Origin: Fidelibacterota bacterium
GTDB lineage: Bacteria; Fidelibacterota; UBA2242; JAFGTP01
Reading direction: 5' to 3'
Length of the DNA: 64,000 nucleotides
Assembly: GCA_016934035.1 (NCBI GenBank)
Contig: JAFGTP010000023.1
Coordinates: 1 to 64,000 of the forward strand
Position numbers and translations under genes: made by a program. Position 1 is the stretch's first letter, and every line of letters starts with the position of its first letter. Shown here one piece after another: positions 53,001 through 62,134 of the stretch. The notes beneath the pieces were generated by a model. The model saw only the letters and a list, made by a program, of their open reading frames with translations, was not told the origin of the DNA and did not search any database.

Positions 53001-54965
53001 CTGTCTTACCAGGAAAACATGCATGGCACCGCCGTTCTAATTTTGATTGCTGAGTCCAATGATGAATATGTTTATGATGCTGTTCGTGTAACAGTAAATC
53101 CAGTCAATGACCCGCCTGTCAGCGCCAATGCAGAAATAACCATTGGAGAAGATGAAACCTATTCATTTTCCAAGGACCTTTTTGTCTATACTGATATTGA
53201 AAATAACCCCATGAACGGCCTGAAAATAGTGAGTCTTCCTTCCAGGGGCTCCTTGCTTTACAATGATGCGCCGGCTTTGGCAGACACACAATATGCAGAC
53301 CTGACAAAATTGACATTTACTCCTGCTAAAAATGATACAGGCTCACCCTATACCAGTTTTCAATTCAGAATCATTGACAGCAACGGGGGAATCAGCGATA
53401 CAGCCTACATCTTTACAATCCATGTCGATGAAAATGATGATCCGCCGGAAATCCTTCATTCGATTTCAGATATTTTAGTCAATGAAGATGCCGATACCAC
53501 TTATCTTGATTTGGATACAGTATTTACTGATACTGATAACAATGATGATGACATCGTTGTTGAAGTGGTCACAAACACCAATCCCTCCCTGGTCCTTGCT
53601 ACAGTCATCCGTGACAGTCTTATGCTCGACTATCTGTTGAATAGTTATGGCGTTGCGACAATCATCCTTAAAGCAACATCAGGAGGTAAAAGTGTCCATG
53701 AAAGTTTTGAGATAACGGTCACAGAAATAAATGATAGTCCGGTGGGGGCAGATTTAGAAATCACAATCAATGAAGAAGGTTTCTATCAATTTTCCATCAA
53801 TGATTTTGCCTACAGCGATATCGAAAGCGATTTTTTTGCGGGTATTCAGCTGACAACCCTGGAATCCAACGGGGACCTGGAGTACTGGGGGACCGATGTC
53901 ATCACCGGCGTTGACATACCCGAGACGGTTCATCAAATTTCACTGGATATCAAAGGACTGGTTTTTAAGCCTTTTAAACATGGTACCGGAACCCCTTATG
54001 CCACTTTTGATTACCTGCTGAAGGATTCCCGTGGCGCCTATAGCGATACGGCTTATACTATCACCATTAATGTTCTGAAAACCAATGATCCGCCGGCTTT
54101 TACAAAATTTTTTACCGATACCCTTATCATGGAAAATGAACTCTTTCAATATGACTTTGAAGTCACAGATCCTGATAAGGACAGCATTGTTTATTATCTC
54201 GATTCCATGCAAATCTATCAGACCGGGGAATGGTTTTCAATCGATACTGCGGTTTACGGAGTCAAATTTGATTCACTGACCGGCGAATTTCGATGGCAGA
54301 CCACCTTTGATGATGTGGGACAATATCGGTTTCTCCTTTCGGCAAAGGATAGTGTTTATACCTGCTATACGACATCAACAATTCAAGTACTTAATGTCAA
54401 CCGCAAACCGGTTTTTACGACAGCCCTGTCAGACACTACATTGAAAAATGACACGACTTTTCGATATACCTATCGGGCTGTCGACGATGATGGTGACAAT
54501 ATTCAGTATGGAATGCTCTACTTTGTGGAAGGGTTGGTGGTCACTTTCCGGGGCCAGTTGACCTGGTATATTCCGGAAGAACCTGATACCAACTTTTTTA
54601 AAGTTGAAGTCTTTGCAACTGATGGGTTTGACACGACTTTATCATCAGCCCTGGTTCGAATAGAAGATATTGTTGCTATAGTTGATGAAATCGGTTTCCC
54701 AACGGAATTCAGCCTGGCACCAGCATATCCGAACCCCTTCAATCCTGCAACCCGCATTCAATACACCTTGCCCAAGGGGACTTATGTCAGACTTTGTGTT
54801 TTTGACAGTCGGGGAAAGGTTGTAGATGATCTTGTCGATGAATATCAGGCAATGGGTTATTATGAAATAACCTGGACGGCTGAATCGCTGCCATCAGGAA
54901 TATATTTTTATCGATTATCTACCCATGAATTCAATGCCGTGCGGAAATGTCTGCTGGTGAAATAA
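50013..54965 (+). CDS. Giant secreted repeat protein with C-terminal FlgD-like sorting domain
   Basis: A 1650-residue exported protein. The signal peptide ends near LAAQ. Residues 20-515 hold Ig/fibronectin-like segments. From about 517 four long repeats begin at residues 517, 727, 935 and 1143 (period 208-210, the last about 215), each made of two cadherin-like halves: one opening with (L)VNED and FTDxDNND, one opening with TIxED and ending SDTxYxxTINV. Ig-like domains follow to about 1550. The last 88 residues (AYPNPFNPATRIQYTL ... KCLLVK) form a FlgD-like/T9SS type-A-like sorting domain. The Asp-rich loops suggest calcium binding. Likely a long surface adhesin. No clear Shine-Dalgarno precedes the ATG. 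Confidence 0.88.
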   Translation: MKKLILLIILTFSARLAAQFGPLAPSYKDITIKDSGGHVINFAEMPLETGRQYTLEIYAPDAFPGLDSGIVKFLYHGSANVLGLDNPGTQQDVTSTLVHEDTIFFSFVPEQLPGFNQYWYAMQLDIELYDSSGNATSDYSEEVEHWTFLNKDIFARNLEIYDYTKNPNDPDTLERYNEYRISWSGPAGSAMKFLAIPKDSAENAGVFTRDCDWKLLEGETLSSNLRRDIADTVLVPKNKYEIIGRYNQNANDSLPWQDIVTSNLAEDVHEVLNWQNFINSGYGFVDTIYVDDSKAPVLAIGNISGEDIIKLSTNLIVASSGSNANDNIITFSVDSVSETRDLSGMSLNYREIGQSSWQALRTIAAKNPLKFEDFLDNNLFTGSKYEFAVCGIDDANNHQLPSPQDTLFIERGDEAPSAEVFELVGNLEYGNDSITVNYKVYDDLFVKRIQFLPPNSGWVFVNGGRDTLAGSFTVVSKLASTDVGKYMTLSLMVEDYFGTSATLNIKKFVTDNEVNVDDPPQVNIPLPDITVNEDAANTRISLANLFTDPDNNDYQITKDIYQGEETTLFLSSISGDSLIIEYKPNQYGERNIILQGTSNAKSAYDTMNVLVYPVNDPPISANRTVTIQEDQTLNFTNAYFSFADIADEDDFGGVKILSLPVKGRLKFGAGDVTLDSVYQDMAGLNFTPVAHDTGYHYASFSFKVVDEYDLESDSVYTVFINVSNIDNAPFVMNPAPDILVLEDSGPSWFLIDSIFSDIDNDDDLIVESLHDVSDTIIMSVTQIGDTIRIEYKPNKNGHAEIIISGLSNGQNAFDTVAVSITPINDNPTGNNAALTMNEDSEYIFKNRDFPYSDLDNDPFGGLKIILNVSKGVLTYEDVPVTENVDYTDVSKLKFLPAANGAGSPYTSFYYQLRDVAGGYSNSMYKMTINVLNIDDAPVIANPIEDVVVNEDTNDSYIYLGGVFTDIDNNDALIAINVFENDNEALVVATISQDTLILSYQENMHGTAVLILIAESNDEYVYDAVRVTVNPVNDPPVSANAEITIGEDETYSFSKDLFVYTDIENNPMNGLKIVSLPSRGSLLYNDAPALADTQYADLTKLTFTPAKNDTGSPYTSFQFRIIDSNGGISDTAYIFTIHVDENDDPPEILHSISDILVNEDADTTYLDLDTVFTDTDNNDDDIVVEVVTNTNPSLVLATVIRDSLMLDYLLNSYGVATIILKATSGGKSVHESFEITVTEINDSPVGADLEITINEEGFYQFSINDFAYSDIESDFFAGIQLTTLESNGDLEYWGTDVITGVDIPETVHQISLDIKGLVFKPFKHGTGTPYATFDYLLKDSRGAYSDTAYTITINVLKTNDPPAFTKFFTDTLIMENELFQYDFEVTDPDKDSIVYYLDSMQIYQTGEWFSIDTAVYGVKFDSLTGEFRWQTTFDDVGQYRFLLSAKDSVYTCYTTSTIQVLNVNRKPVFTTALSDTTLKNDTTFRYTYRAVDDDGDNIQYGMLYFVEGLVVTFRGQLTWYIPEEPDTNFFKVEVFATDGFDTTLSSALVRIEDIVAIVDEIGFPTEFSLAPAYPNPFNPATRIQYTLPKGTYVRLCVFDSRGKVVDDLVDEYQAMGYYEITWTAESLPSGIYFYRLSTHEFNAVRKCLLVK

Positions 54966-54986
54966 ATTCAGCCCTGTATACATGGC

Positions 54987-55026
54987 ATCAATAAAAAACC
55001 CGATTAAAATCGGGTTTTTTATTGAT
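54987..55026. terminator. Bidirectional terminator between convergent genes
   Basis: Perfect 18-bp stem (54987-55004 with 55009-55026) and a four-base loop. A6 upstream and T6 downstream of the GC core let it work on both strands, serving the 1650-residue gene and the minus-strand lipoprotein gene. Confidence 0.92.
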
Positions 55027-55038
55027 TGTTGATTATGA

Positions 55039-55455
55039 TTATTTGACGAAAATGGCGATGGCTGAGATCGATTTTTCCGGATTGTTGGAAGTCGATGAAT
55101 GGACATTGCCATCATCATCGGACCAGACCGAAACATCCTGTTTGATATTGGTGGCCAGGTTTTCAATTACAATGCCGTTGGCACCCAGCGCAGCTGCTTC
55201 AAGTTTCAATCGTTCCAGGGCTTTATTTGTTTTGCTTTGATGGGAGAAGAGAATTGCTGGGTCCTTGATTGCAAAATCACTGCCTGCTTCGATGATGGCG
55301 ATTTTTTCAAAATTTTCCGGAAAGTCCCCATAGACTTTGACTTGGGAGGGGTCAACAGGTTCTCTCATTTCGCCCACCAGAATATGAGAAACAGGACTGC
55401 ATCCTGAAGCCATAAAGATCAGCACGCATAGTAATAGGGTTGCTTTCATTTTCAT
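55039..55455 (-). CDS. Small lipoprotein, YbjQ/RcsF-like fold
   Basis: A 138-residue lipoprotein; the ATG at 55455 follows GGAG and gives the lipobox MASGC. The mature part has VYGDFPENFEKIAIIEAG and LERLKLEAAALGANGIVIENL, a pattern like the YbjQ/DUF4156/RcsF group. Family membership is suggestive only. The tail is acidic and Ser-rich. It is the last gene of the minus-strand run, before the shared terminator. Confidence 0.7.
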   Translation of the reverse strand: MKMKATLLLCVLIFMASGCSPVSHILVGEMREPVDPSQVKVYGDFPENFEKIAIIEAGSDFAIKDPAILFSHQSKTNKALERLKLEAAALGANGIVIENLATNIKQDVSVWSDDDGNVHSSTSNNPEKSISAIAIFVK

Positions 55456-55562
55456 TGTTTCATCTCCTTTTTTTTTACTGCTTAAAAGTAAAAGTATTGA
55501 ATAGAAAAAGAGGTGATTCACATTACAGAAATTTTCAGGACTGAAAAGTGGAAAAAAAATAC

Positions 55563-56813
55563 TCAGGTCTTCTGGGGTTTCTTTTTGGCAGAAGGAAATA
55601 AAATATTATTCAGTATGAGACGGTAGCCGGGGGATTGACGATGGAGATCGAGATCAGTTTTTGGATCGCCCACGTAGTGAGTATAGTCTTCCGGGTCATG
55701 TCCGGCCAGATAGGTAAAACTCCCTTGCCCGGCGACACCATGTATATATTTGACCTGGGGGCTTTTTTCGACTTCGCCCATAATCACAATAGAAGCTTTG
55801 ATCTTATCACGATTAAATCCGGTGGTTTGCCCCATGAATCCCTTCACGATGGAAACATGATTTTGGGTCAGCATAGTGGGAACAGGATCATATTTAGCGG
55901 AAAACTCGAACAGTGTAAAGTAATCCTTCATGGCGCCCGGAGCTTTTGGTAAGTTGCTGGGTGGATAATCAATGTCCGAATATTCATAAAGAAAAGGATT
56001 GGTATAAAGCTGAAAATTTTGAAAAGCTAGAGTCTTTGAAAAATCCAGTTTACTGTTGCAGTTGGGGTCCGGCAGAGTACCGTCAAAGGGTTCGGCAACA
56101 ATATCAACGCTTTCGGCGGCCAGTGCAATATCCAGGGCATCAGTGGCGGAACACATGGCAAACAGGAAACCACCATCAACCACATAATTTTTTATAGCAC
56201 GGGCAACTGCCTTTTTATGTTCAGACACAGAAGAATAACCGGCTTCAGCCGCCATGGCCTCAAAGGCCGCAACCTGTTCTTTGTACCACTCCTGATGGCG
56301 GTAGTTGGCGTAAAATTTTCCATATTGGCCAGTGAAATCCTCGTGGTGTAAGTGTATCCAGTCATAATCTTTGAGTTCACCATCCAACACTTCACGGTCC
56401 CAGATCACATCATAATCCACCTCTGCATAGGAAAGAGCCAGGGTAACAGCATCATCCCAGGGTTGTTTGTTGGGTGGAGAATAAATAGCAATTTCAGCCG
56501 CTTTTTCCAGCAGAACGACATCCATATTATTCTGGTCAATTGTCGCATAGATATTGGTCAGGGTTCCGGCAGAGGGTTCTTCCCAACTGACACCCCGCAG
56601 CCGCATCTCATGAATAATACCGGAATGATTGTCCATCAGAAATGCGCCGCCGCGATAATTAAGCAGCCATTCCACTCTCAATCCCTGTTTCAGTACCCAG
56701 TAGGTGATGCCATAAGCTTTCAGATGATTGATTTGGGACTGGTCCATGGGTATTAATATTTTTTGGCCTATTAGACTGGTGGTTATAAAAAGCAGTATTA
56801 AGAATTTTTTCAT
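55563..56813 (-). CDS. Secreted GATase1-like protein of the DUF4159 operon
   Basis: A 416-residue exported protein with a signal peptide (about 1-16). IYATIDQNNMDVVLLEKA, DDAVTLALSYAEVDYDVIWD and YVVDGGFLFAMCSATDALD recall a class I glutamine-amidotransferase-like fold; homologues are sometimes annotated 'asparagine synthetase B', but no synthetase motif is seen. The Cys in FAMCSATD could be a nucleophile, but the canonical GxCxG elbow is absent. It overlaps the TPR gene by four bases. Function unknown. Confidence 0.7.
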   Translation of the reverse strand: MKKFLILLFITTSLIGQKILIPMDQSQINHLKAYGITYWVLKQGLRVEWLLNYRGGAFLMDNHSGIIHEMRLRGVSWEEPSAGTLTNIYATIDQNNMDVVLLEKAAEIAIYSPPNKQPWDDAVTLALSYAEVDYDVIWDREVLDGELKDYDWIHLHHEDFTGQYGKFYANYRHQEWYKEQVAAFEAMAAEAGYSSVSEHKKAVARAIKNYVVDGGFLFAMCSATDALDIALAAESVDIVAEPFDGTLPDPNCNSKLDFSKTLAFQNFQLYTNPFLYEYSDIDYPPSNLPKAPGAMKDYFTLFEFSAKYDPVPTMLTQNHVSIVKGFMGQTTGFNRDKIKASIVIMGEVEKSPQVKYIHGVAGQGSFTYLAGHDPEDYTHYVGDPKTDLDLHRQSPGYRLILNNILFPSAKKKPQKT

Positions 56814-58714
56814 TGCATTTTGTCTCCTCTGATCTCTCTCAATCGAAGCCGGGCCTCATCCAGATAAAAGGAATGGGGGAAGTCCAGCAAAAGGATTTGA
56901 TACCATTCTTTGGACTTGTCCAAATTGTTTGCGGCGAAATAATACTCGCCAAACATTTTAATTGTAATTTCCCGGTATTCCGATTCGGTCTTTATCAGTT
57001 TGTGGGCAAATTTTTCGGCCTCCTCAAGATAATCCAATTGCAAAAGAATCTGTGATAATCTCAAAAGAGATTCGTCAGCGATTTTTGCTTGTGGGTTTTT
57101 TTCAAATATGTATCTCAGAATTTCGGCAGCTTCCGATAACTTTCCCTGCCGAATCAGTAATTCGGCTGTGGCAAACCGTTGCAAGCCTTTCTGGCTCTCA
57201 TCGTCCTGACCGTCACTGTTATTTTCGATCAGGGTCAATAACTCAAAATAATCATTGAAGGAATCATGATCGAAACCGACAAACTGAAGAATATTTTTTT
57301 GCGCATTTTTGACAGCTGTAAAATCGAGATTCAGAAAATCCAGGAGAATGCGATTGGTGTAGTAATCCTTTATGTAGTTCCTGCCATATTTGATTTTGTA
57401 TTCTTCCAATTCCTGATCGGCTTTTTTTAAATCACCTTTGGATATTCGGGTCAGAAATTGGTTGTTGAAACACTGAAATTTGAAAGTTTGCTGTTTTCCT
57501 CTTTGTGCCGCCTGGGCAAAGTTTTCCAAAGCAGCATCAAAATCCCGCAGTACTGTATAGCGAAGATTGCCGATGTTAAACAGGGCTTGGGCCCCGACTG
57601 GTAATTCTTTTTTCGTGACCGACAGGGAATCGTAAATTGCAAAAGCATTATTCAGGTTTTCAGTTTTTTCCTCACCGATATAAACAAAATTGTTCCGAAA
57701 ATAAAAGTTTCCCGGTAAAAAATAATTAAGCGGAGAACCGGCTGAATCCTGGTTGATTAAAAATTCTTCAACTTTTGCAAGGTTGAGTAATATTTCCGTG
57801 GTGATTGTTTTAAAGTTTTTATTTTGGAGCAGACGGTTAAAAAAAGTTTTTGCAAAAGTATATTCTTTTGTGTTGATCAATTCACTGGAAAATTCCAAAA
57901 CAGCTTCACAGGGGTAACCGGTCATTTTTTCAAGGGCAAGAATTTCCTGAGATGCGTCTTCGTATTTTTTATTGCTGAAGAGGAAATCAGATCGTAACTG
58001 GTGCAAATAAAGATTTTGGCTCTGATTGATCTCACGGACAAGTACAGAATCCACCTTGAAAAAAACTTTGTCTTCTTTGGGAAATTGGACCAGCATATCG
58101 GAAATGTAGGAGAGATTTGTATCATCTTCATGGAGATATTTGATATACTCTGCAGCTGATTTACCATACCTTCCTGAGGAAGAATAATAATCAGCCAGTT
58201 CTCTGGCAAAAAAATTGTTGTTTTTGTTGATTTTACGGGATTTCAACAAAATATTTTCAGCCTGGTCCCGCTGTTTCAATTCAAGCAGAGTATGAAAAAG
58301 GTGCTGGGTAAAAAGTTTGGAATATTTTGCTTCTTCGAGGTACATTTTCCAGATGCTTTTCGCCATGACCGTATCTTCCTGGAGATAGTACAATTTGCCC
58401 AAGTCGATTTTTGCCTTTTCATTTTTCGGATCATCAGCGATGAAAAGGGGCAATACACGCTCTAGTTCGTCATATTTTTCGGTTTTAAATAACAATTCAA
58501 AATATTTGGTATAAAAGAGCGGTTCACTAGGCATTTGCTCTACTAGGAAGCGGTAAATTTCAAGGGCTTTTTCCAGTTGGTTTTCATTGATTAATTTAAT
58601 GGCTTCAATGTATTTGAGTCGCAAATCAACCTGTGAATTGTCCACAATCTGTACATGCTGGGCAAAAGCCAGGGAAATGAGCAGGAGCAATAGTATGAGT
58701 GGTCTACTTTTCAA
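56810..58714 (-). CDS. Secreted TPR protein of the DUF4159 operon
   Basis: A 634-residue protein with a signal peptide (to about LAFAQ) and many degenerate TPR repeats, e.g. KIDLGKLYYLQEDTVMAKSI near 105-125 and ESLLRLSQILLQLDYLEEAE near 560. The start is TTG, behind GAGGA inside the end of the upstream gene, an 11-base overlap. It resembles YbgF/BamD-type scaffold proteins in build. Probably periplasmic; partner unknown. Confidence 0.8.
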   Translation of the reverse strand: MKSRPLILLLLLISLAFAQHVQIVDNSQVDLRLKYIEAIKLINENQLEKALEIYRFLVEQMPSEPLFYTKYFELLFKTEKYDELERVLPLFIADDPKNEKAKIDLGKLYYLQEDTVMAKSIWKMYLEEAKYSKLFTQHLFHTLLELKQRDQAENILLKSRKINKNNNFFARELADYYSSSGRYGKSAAEYIKYLHEDDTNLSYISDMLVQFPKEDKVFFKVDSVLVREINQSQNLYLHQLRSDFLFSNKKYEDASQEILALEKMTGYPCEAVLEFSSELINTKEYTFAKTFFNRLLQNKNFKTITTEILLNLAKVEEFLINQDSAGSPLNYFLPGNFYFRNNFVYIGEEKTENLNNAFAIYDSLSVTKKELPVGAQALFNIGNLRYTVLRDFDAALENFAQAAQRGKQQTFKFQCFNNQFLTRISKGDLKKADQELEEYKIKYGRNYIKDYYTNRILLDFLNLDFTAVKNAQKNILQFVGFDHDSFNDYFELLTLIENNSDGQDDESQKGLQRFATAELLIRQGKLSEAAEILRYIFEKNPQAKIADESLLRLSQILLQLDYLEEAEKFAHKLIKTESEYREITIKMFGEYYFAANNLDKSKEWYQILLLDFPHSFYLDEARLRLREIRGDKMQ

Positions 58715-61700
58715 CTTCTGTTTCCTCTTTGGATAATTCTTCGAAATATTTACGGATAATATCTTTGTATTCCGCTGTATATCCGTTTTTCAGGGCCTCT
58801 TCCAATTTCTGACGGAGCACCAGGTTTCTTTCGCCAAGGTCCCTTGGTAATTCACCTGGTGGAATTTTTTCTAGGTCTTTGCCTGTGGTGCTTTCCCGTT
58901 CTTTTTTATAGCTTTGAGTCCGCAGGGATTTTTGGGCATCCAGCATGCGGGTCAGGATTTTTTGTTGCCGCTCAATAGTTTTTCGCAGAACCTGGTTGTT
59001 TTGCAGGTCTTTGATGACATCATCCATGTCCTGGGCAATGCCCTTTAGTGTACCGGCCTGGTTTGCAGATTCCTGTTCGATTTGCTGCTGCAACTTCTCC
59101 AGTGACTGCTGAATTTGTTTTTGTCGGGCGGCTAATTGTTGAAAGGAGGGCATAGAGCCGGGTTTTCTACCGCCGGGCTGAGGTTTTGGCATTCCCTGGC
59201 CTTCCTGCTGTGTCTGCTGGTTGAGACCCTGTTGCTGCTGGGCTAGTTGTTCCATCTGTTGCATATAGTTCTGAAAACCTGATGATTGTCCCGATTCCTG
59301 CAGTTTTTGCATAGACTCCATCAGACTGAAGGACAATTTGTTGAGAGCGGTTTTAGCCTTGTTGCCGTGACTGCCGGCGGAATATGGATTGCGTTCCGTC
59401 ATAGCCTGCATGGCCTGTTGCATTTCATTGGCTACCTGGCCGATGTGTTTTGTTGATTCCGATGCCAAACCAAAGGTTTTTTGGGACAGGGCTGTCATGT
59501 TCTCGATGAGAAGGGTCAGGTTATTCCGATAACGGTTTTGCTTTTTTGCCAGGTCTGTGATTTGTTCGGATTTAACGGAAACATTACCCAGTTCATGATT
59601 GAGGGATTCCTGCATTTGTGACAGGTGGAGGGTTTTCATGATCAGTTTTTGAAAATCTGCTGTCACCTCAGCCATGGCATTTTGCTGGAATTGTTGTTGA
59701 AAATCTTTCATCTGCTGCTGTAAATCAGATAATTTTTCTTTGGCCTGCTGTGAATTTTCCTGGGCAGTCAGGGAATTTCGCATCTGCATGGAAGTCTGGC
59801 TGTTTTCCAGGTCATCAAAGAGACCTGAACCGGAAAGGTTTTGTTGAATGTTTTCGAGACCTGCGGGATTCATCATGGGAAAATCTTGCATCAATTCAGC
59901 AGTCCGCTGTAATTGATCATCAAAAATTCGGGTATCGTTTTCAATGCTTTTTTCTTCCTTTTGCAGCGCATTCCAATCAGGGTTTTCTTTCGGAGGATTA
60001 TTTTTCAATTGTTGTGAAACCGAGTCCTGACGCTTGGTCAGATCATCGATCCTTTTTACCAGTTCATCGAGAGCCTGCTCGATCTGGACCCTTTTCATCA
60101 ATTGCAGCATTCTGTCAAGTTCCTCACTGAATTCATCATGGGTGGTTTGAAACTTTTCCAGGGCTCTTTCAATATTTTGCTGATCGATATTTTCAATGGC
60201 TTTTTGCAATTCCTGCATTGCTTTTTGCAATTCCGGTGACATCAGGTTTTGCATGGCTTCCTGAAGTTCGGCATATTTCTTAATGGTTTCATCGGAAAAT
60301 AGTTGGTTTTCTTCGCCTTGCTGCTGAATTTGATCGAGCTGTTCAGCCAGTTGTTTCAGGTCTTCACCGGCTTCGGCAGTCTTTTGCATTTCCTGTTGCA
60401 ATTGTTCTTTTTGTTCCCAGGTGAGTTTGGGGTCTTTCAGCAATTTATTGGAAATATCTTCCAGAATTTCTTTGGATGAGAGGAGTTTATCGAGGATTTC
60501 TTCACCGGATTCTTCGGCTTTTTCCTGCTTTTCGCTGATATTGGCAAAAAGATCATTAAGGGAAGGGAAAAAGGCTGAAATTTTGCGGGTGGTTGCTTTT
60601 TTTGGACCGGATATGACATCATTATCAAAAATTTCAATATAAAATTCGATGCGGTCCTCGGGAGCAAGGTTCAGATCGGAGACATTCCAGTCATAGGATA
60701 ATTCCTGCAATATCAGGTCTTTATTTTCAACAGGAAAACCCACTTCATGTTCTTCGTTGCTGTTTTCACTATATTTTTTCAACAGTTTGTAGCGAATAGA
60801 AGCCCCGGTAAAGCCAAAGTCATCACCGATTCGCAGGTAAAGGGGGATTTCCATGAGCTCGGACAATTGAAAATCTTCCCGCGGCGCCAGAAGGTTAATT
60901 GCAGGATATTCATCTGGAGTGATTTTAATTTTGTAGTTTATGGGGTTTATGTTGTTAACATTATTGGCATCGGTTAATAGAAATTTGTATTCCATCGGAT
61001 TTATGACTTCAAATGCAGAATAAATCTGATTGCCCGAAACGGCAAACTGAATATCCTTATGGTTTTTGAAATCGAGCCATGCTTCCCGGACAGGTTTATT
61101 GACTGTTGCGGATAGCAGCACCTTTGATCCGGGCATGACAAAATATTCAGAGTTGTTGGATTCTTTGATTTTTTCTTCAATATCAGTGTATTCAGGGAAT
61201 TGAATTTTGGTGATTACTTCCAGAATCTCAGGACGGTCCTGAACATGGACCCTATAAGCGCCTGAGGATATTTTTTTCCAGGGTTTAAATACGGAGTGGT
61301 TGATAACAAAGGCTTCGTATTCGAAATCCTGGGTAACATAAACAAGAGGATGTTTGCCATAACCATTGGAGTCCAGCGGCAGGAAATTGGTTTTCTTGAA
61401 ATCTGAATAATTCAGAGACAGTGTCAACTCATCAGGGAAATTACCTTTGGCCTGAAATTCCAATTGAATTGTATCGCCCCCGAAAATATGCAGGTTACCA
61501 CTGAGTGCTTCAATTGAAAATGGGGTTGGAACGGGAAAACGATGGTTGAAATTTTTGATTCGATAGTAACTTTCAGATAAACTCTGAAAATTTGAGAAAA
61601 ATATCAAAAGGACTAGGCTAAAAACCAGGCTACTGTTTGTAAATCCTTTAAGTAAATTATGTCTGCGAAGAAGATTTTTTAGTGAAATTCCTCGAATTTC

Positions 61701-62129
61701 TTGAGTGGTGATGCGAAGGGATTCTAAAATAAGGTCGGCGGACATTCCCGAATCTTGCTTATCTATGGAATGCAACAGTTGCAGGCTGTCGAGAAATCTG
61801 TTACCGGTTCGAGGATGGAATTTTGAGAATATTTTGGCTACATTTTTTTCCTGATAACGTCTGAAGAGGCCCAAATTAATGGTGAAATATTGAAACAATA
61901 AAAAAACTATAAAAAGCAGAAGTACTGCAGGATAAGTCAAAAAAAGGATTTTTCTGAAATCTGTTCTCAGATAAAAAACAGCTTCACTCATCAGGGTAAA
62001 AAGAATATAAACTGGGAAGAACCTTAGAAACAGGACCACAAACCGGATACTTTTCTCCAGAATTATTTTATGGCGGAGTTTTTGTAAAAAATGATAAAGT
62101 TCTTGTCTGTATTGATCAATAGTATTCAT
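58704..62129 (-). CDS. Large DUF4175-like membrane protein with Gln-rich coiled coil
   Basis: A 1141-residue protein. Three membrane helices lie near 25-50, 57-82 and 150-178, followed by a beta-rich region (about 190-530) likely outside the cytoplasm, then a very long Gln/Glu-rich coiled coil (about 530-1080), e.g. QMEQLAQQQQGLNQQTQQ. The C-terminus (IPPGELPRDLGERN, YKDIIRKYFEELSKEE) resembles the DUF4175 family. Such genes usually sit near DUF4159 and vWA/MoxR genes in FCB bacteria; the DUF4159 gene here is five bases upstream. Probably a structural organiser in the envelope. Confidence 0.75.
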   Translation of the reverse strand: MNTIDQYRQELYHFLQKLRHKIILEKSIRFVVLFLRFFPVYILFTLMSEAVFYLRTDFRKILFLTYPAVLLLFIVFLLFQYFTINLGLFRRYQEKNVAKIFSKFHPRTGNRFLDSLQLLHSIDKQDSGMSADLILESLRITTQEIRGISLKNLLRRHNLLKGFTNSSLVFSLVLLIFFSNFQSLSESYYRIKNFNHRFPVPTPFSIEALSGNLHIFGGDTIQLEFQAKGNFPDELTLSLNYSDFKKTNFLPLDSNGYGKHPLVYVTQDFEYEAFVINHSVFKPWKKISSGAYRVHVQDRPEILEVITKIQFPEYTDIEEKIKESNNSEYFVMPGSKVLLSATVNKPVREAWLDFKNHKDIQFAVSGNQIYSAFEVINPMEYKFLLTDANNVNNINPINYKIKITPDEYPAINLLAPREDFQLSELMEIPLYLRIGDDFGFTGASIRYKLLKKYSENSNEEHEVGFPVENKDLILQELSYDWNVSDLNLAPEDRIEFYIEIFDNDVISGPKKATTRKISAFFPSLNDLFANISEKQEKAEESGEEILDKLLSSKEILEDISNKLLKDPKLTWEQKEQLQQEMQKTAEAGEDLKQLAEQLDQIQQQGEENQLFSDETIKKYAELQEAMQNLMSPELQKAMQELQKAIENIDQQNIERALEKFQTTHDEFSEELDRMLQLMKRVQIEQALDELVKRIDDLTKRQDSVSQQLKNNPPKENPDWNALQKEEKSIENDTRIFDDQLQRTAELMQDFPMMNPAGLENIQQNLSGSGLFDDLENSQTSMQMRNSLTAQENSQQAKEKLSDLQQQMKDFQQQFQQNAMAEVTADFQKLIMKTLHLSQMQESLNHELGNVSVKSEQITDLAKKQNRYRNNLTLLIENMTALSQKTFGLASESTKHIGQVANEMQQAMQAMTERNPYSAGSHGNKAKTALNKLSFSLMESMQKLQESGQSSGFQNYMQQMEQLAQQQQGLNQQTQQEGQGMPKPQPGGRKPGSMPSFQQLAARQKQIQQSLEKLQQQIEQESANQAGTLKGIAQDMDDVIKDLQNNQVLRKTIERQQKILTRMLDAQKSLRTQSYKKERESTTGKDLEKIPPGELPRDLGERNLVLRQKLEEALKNGYTAEYKDIIRKYFEELSKEETEVEK

Positions 62130-62134
62130 GGTAA

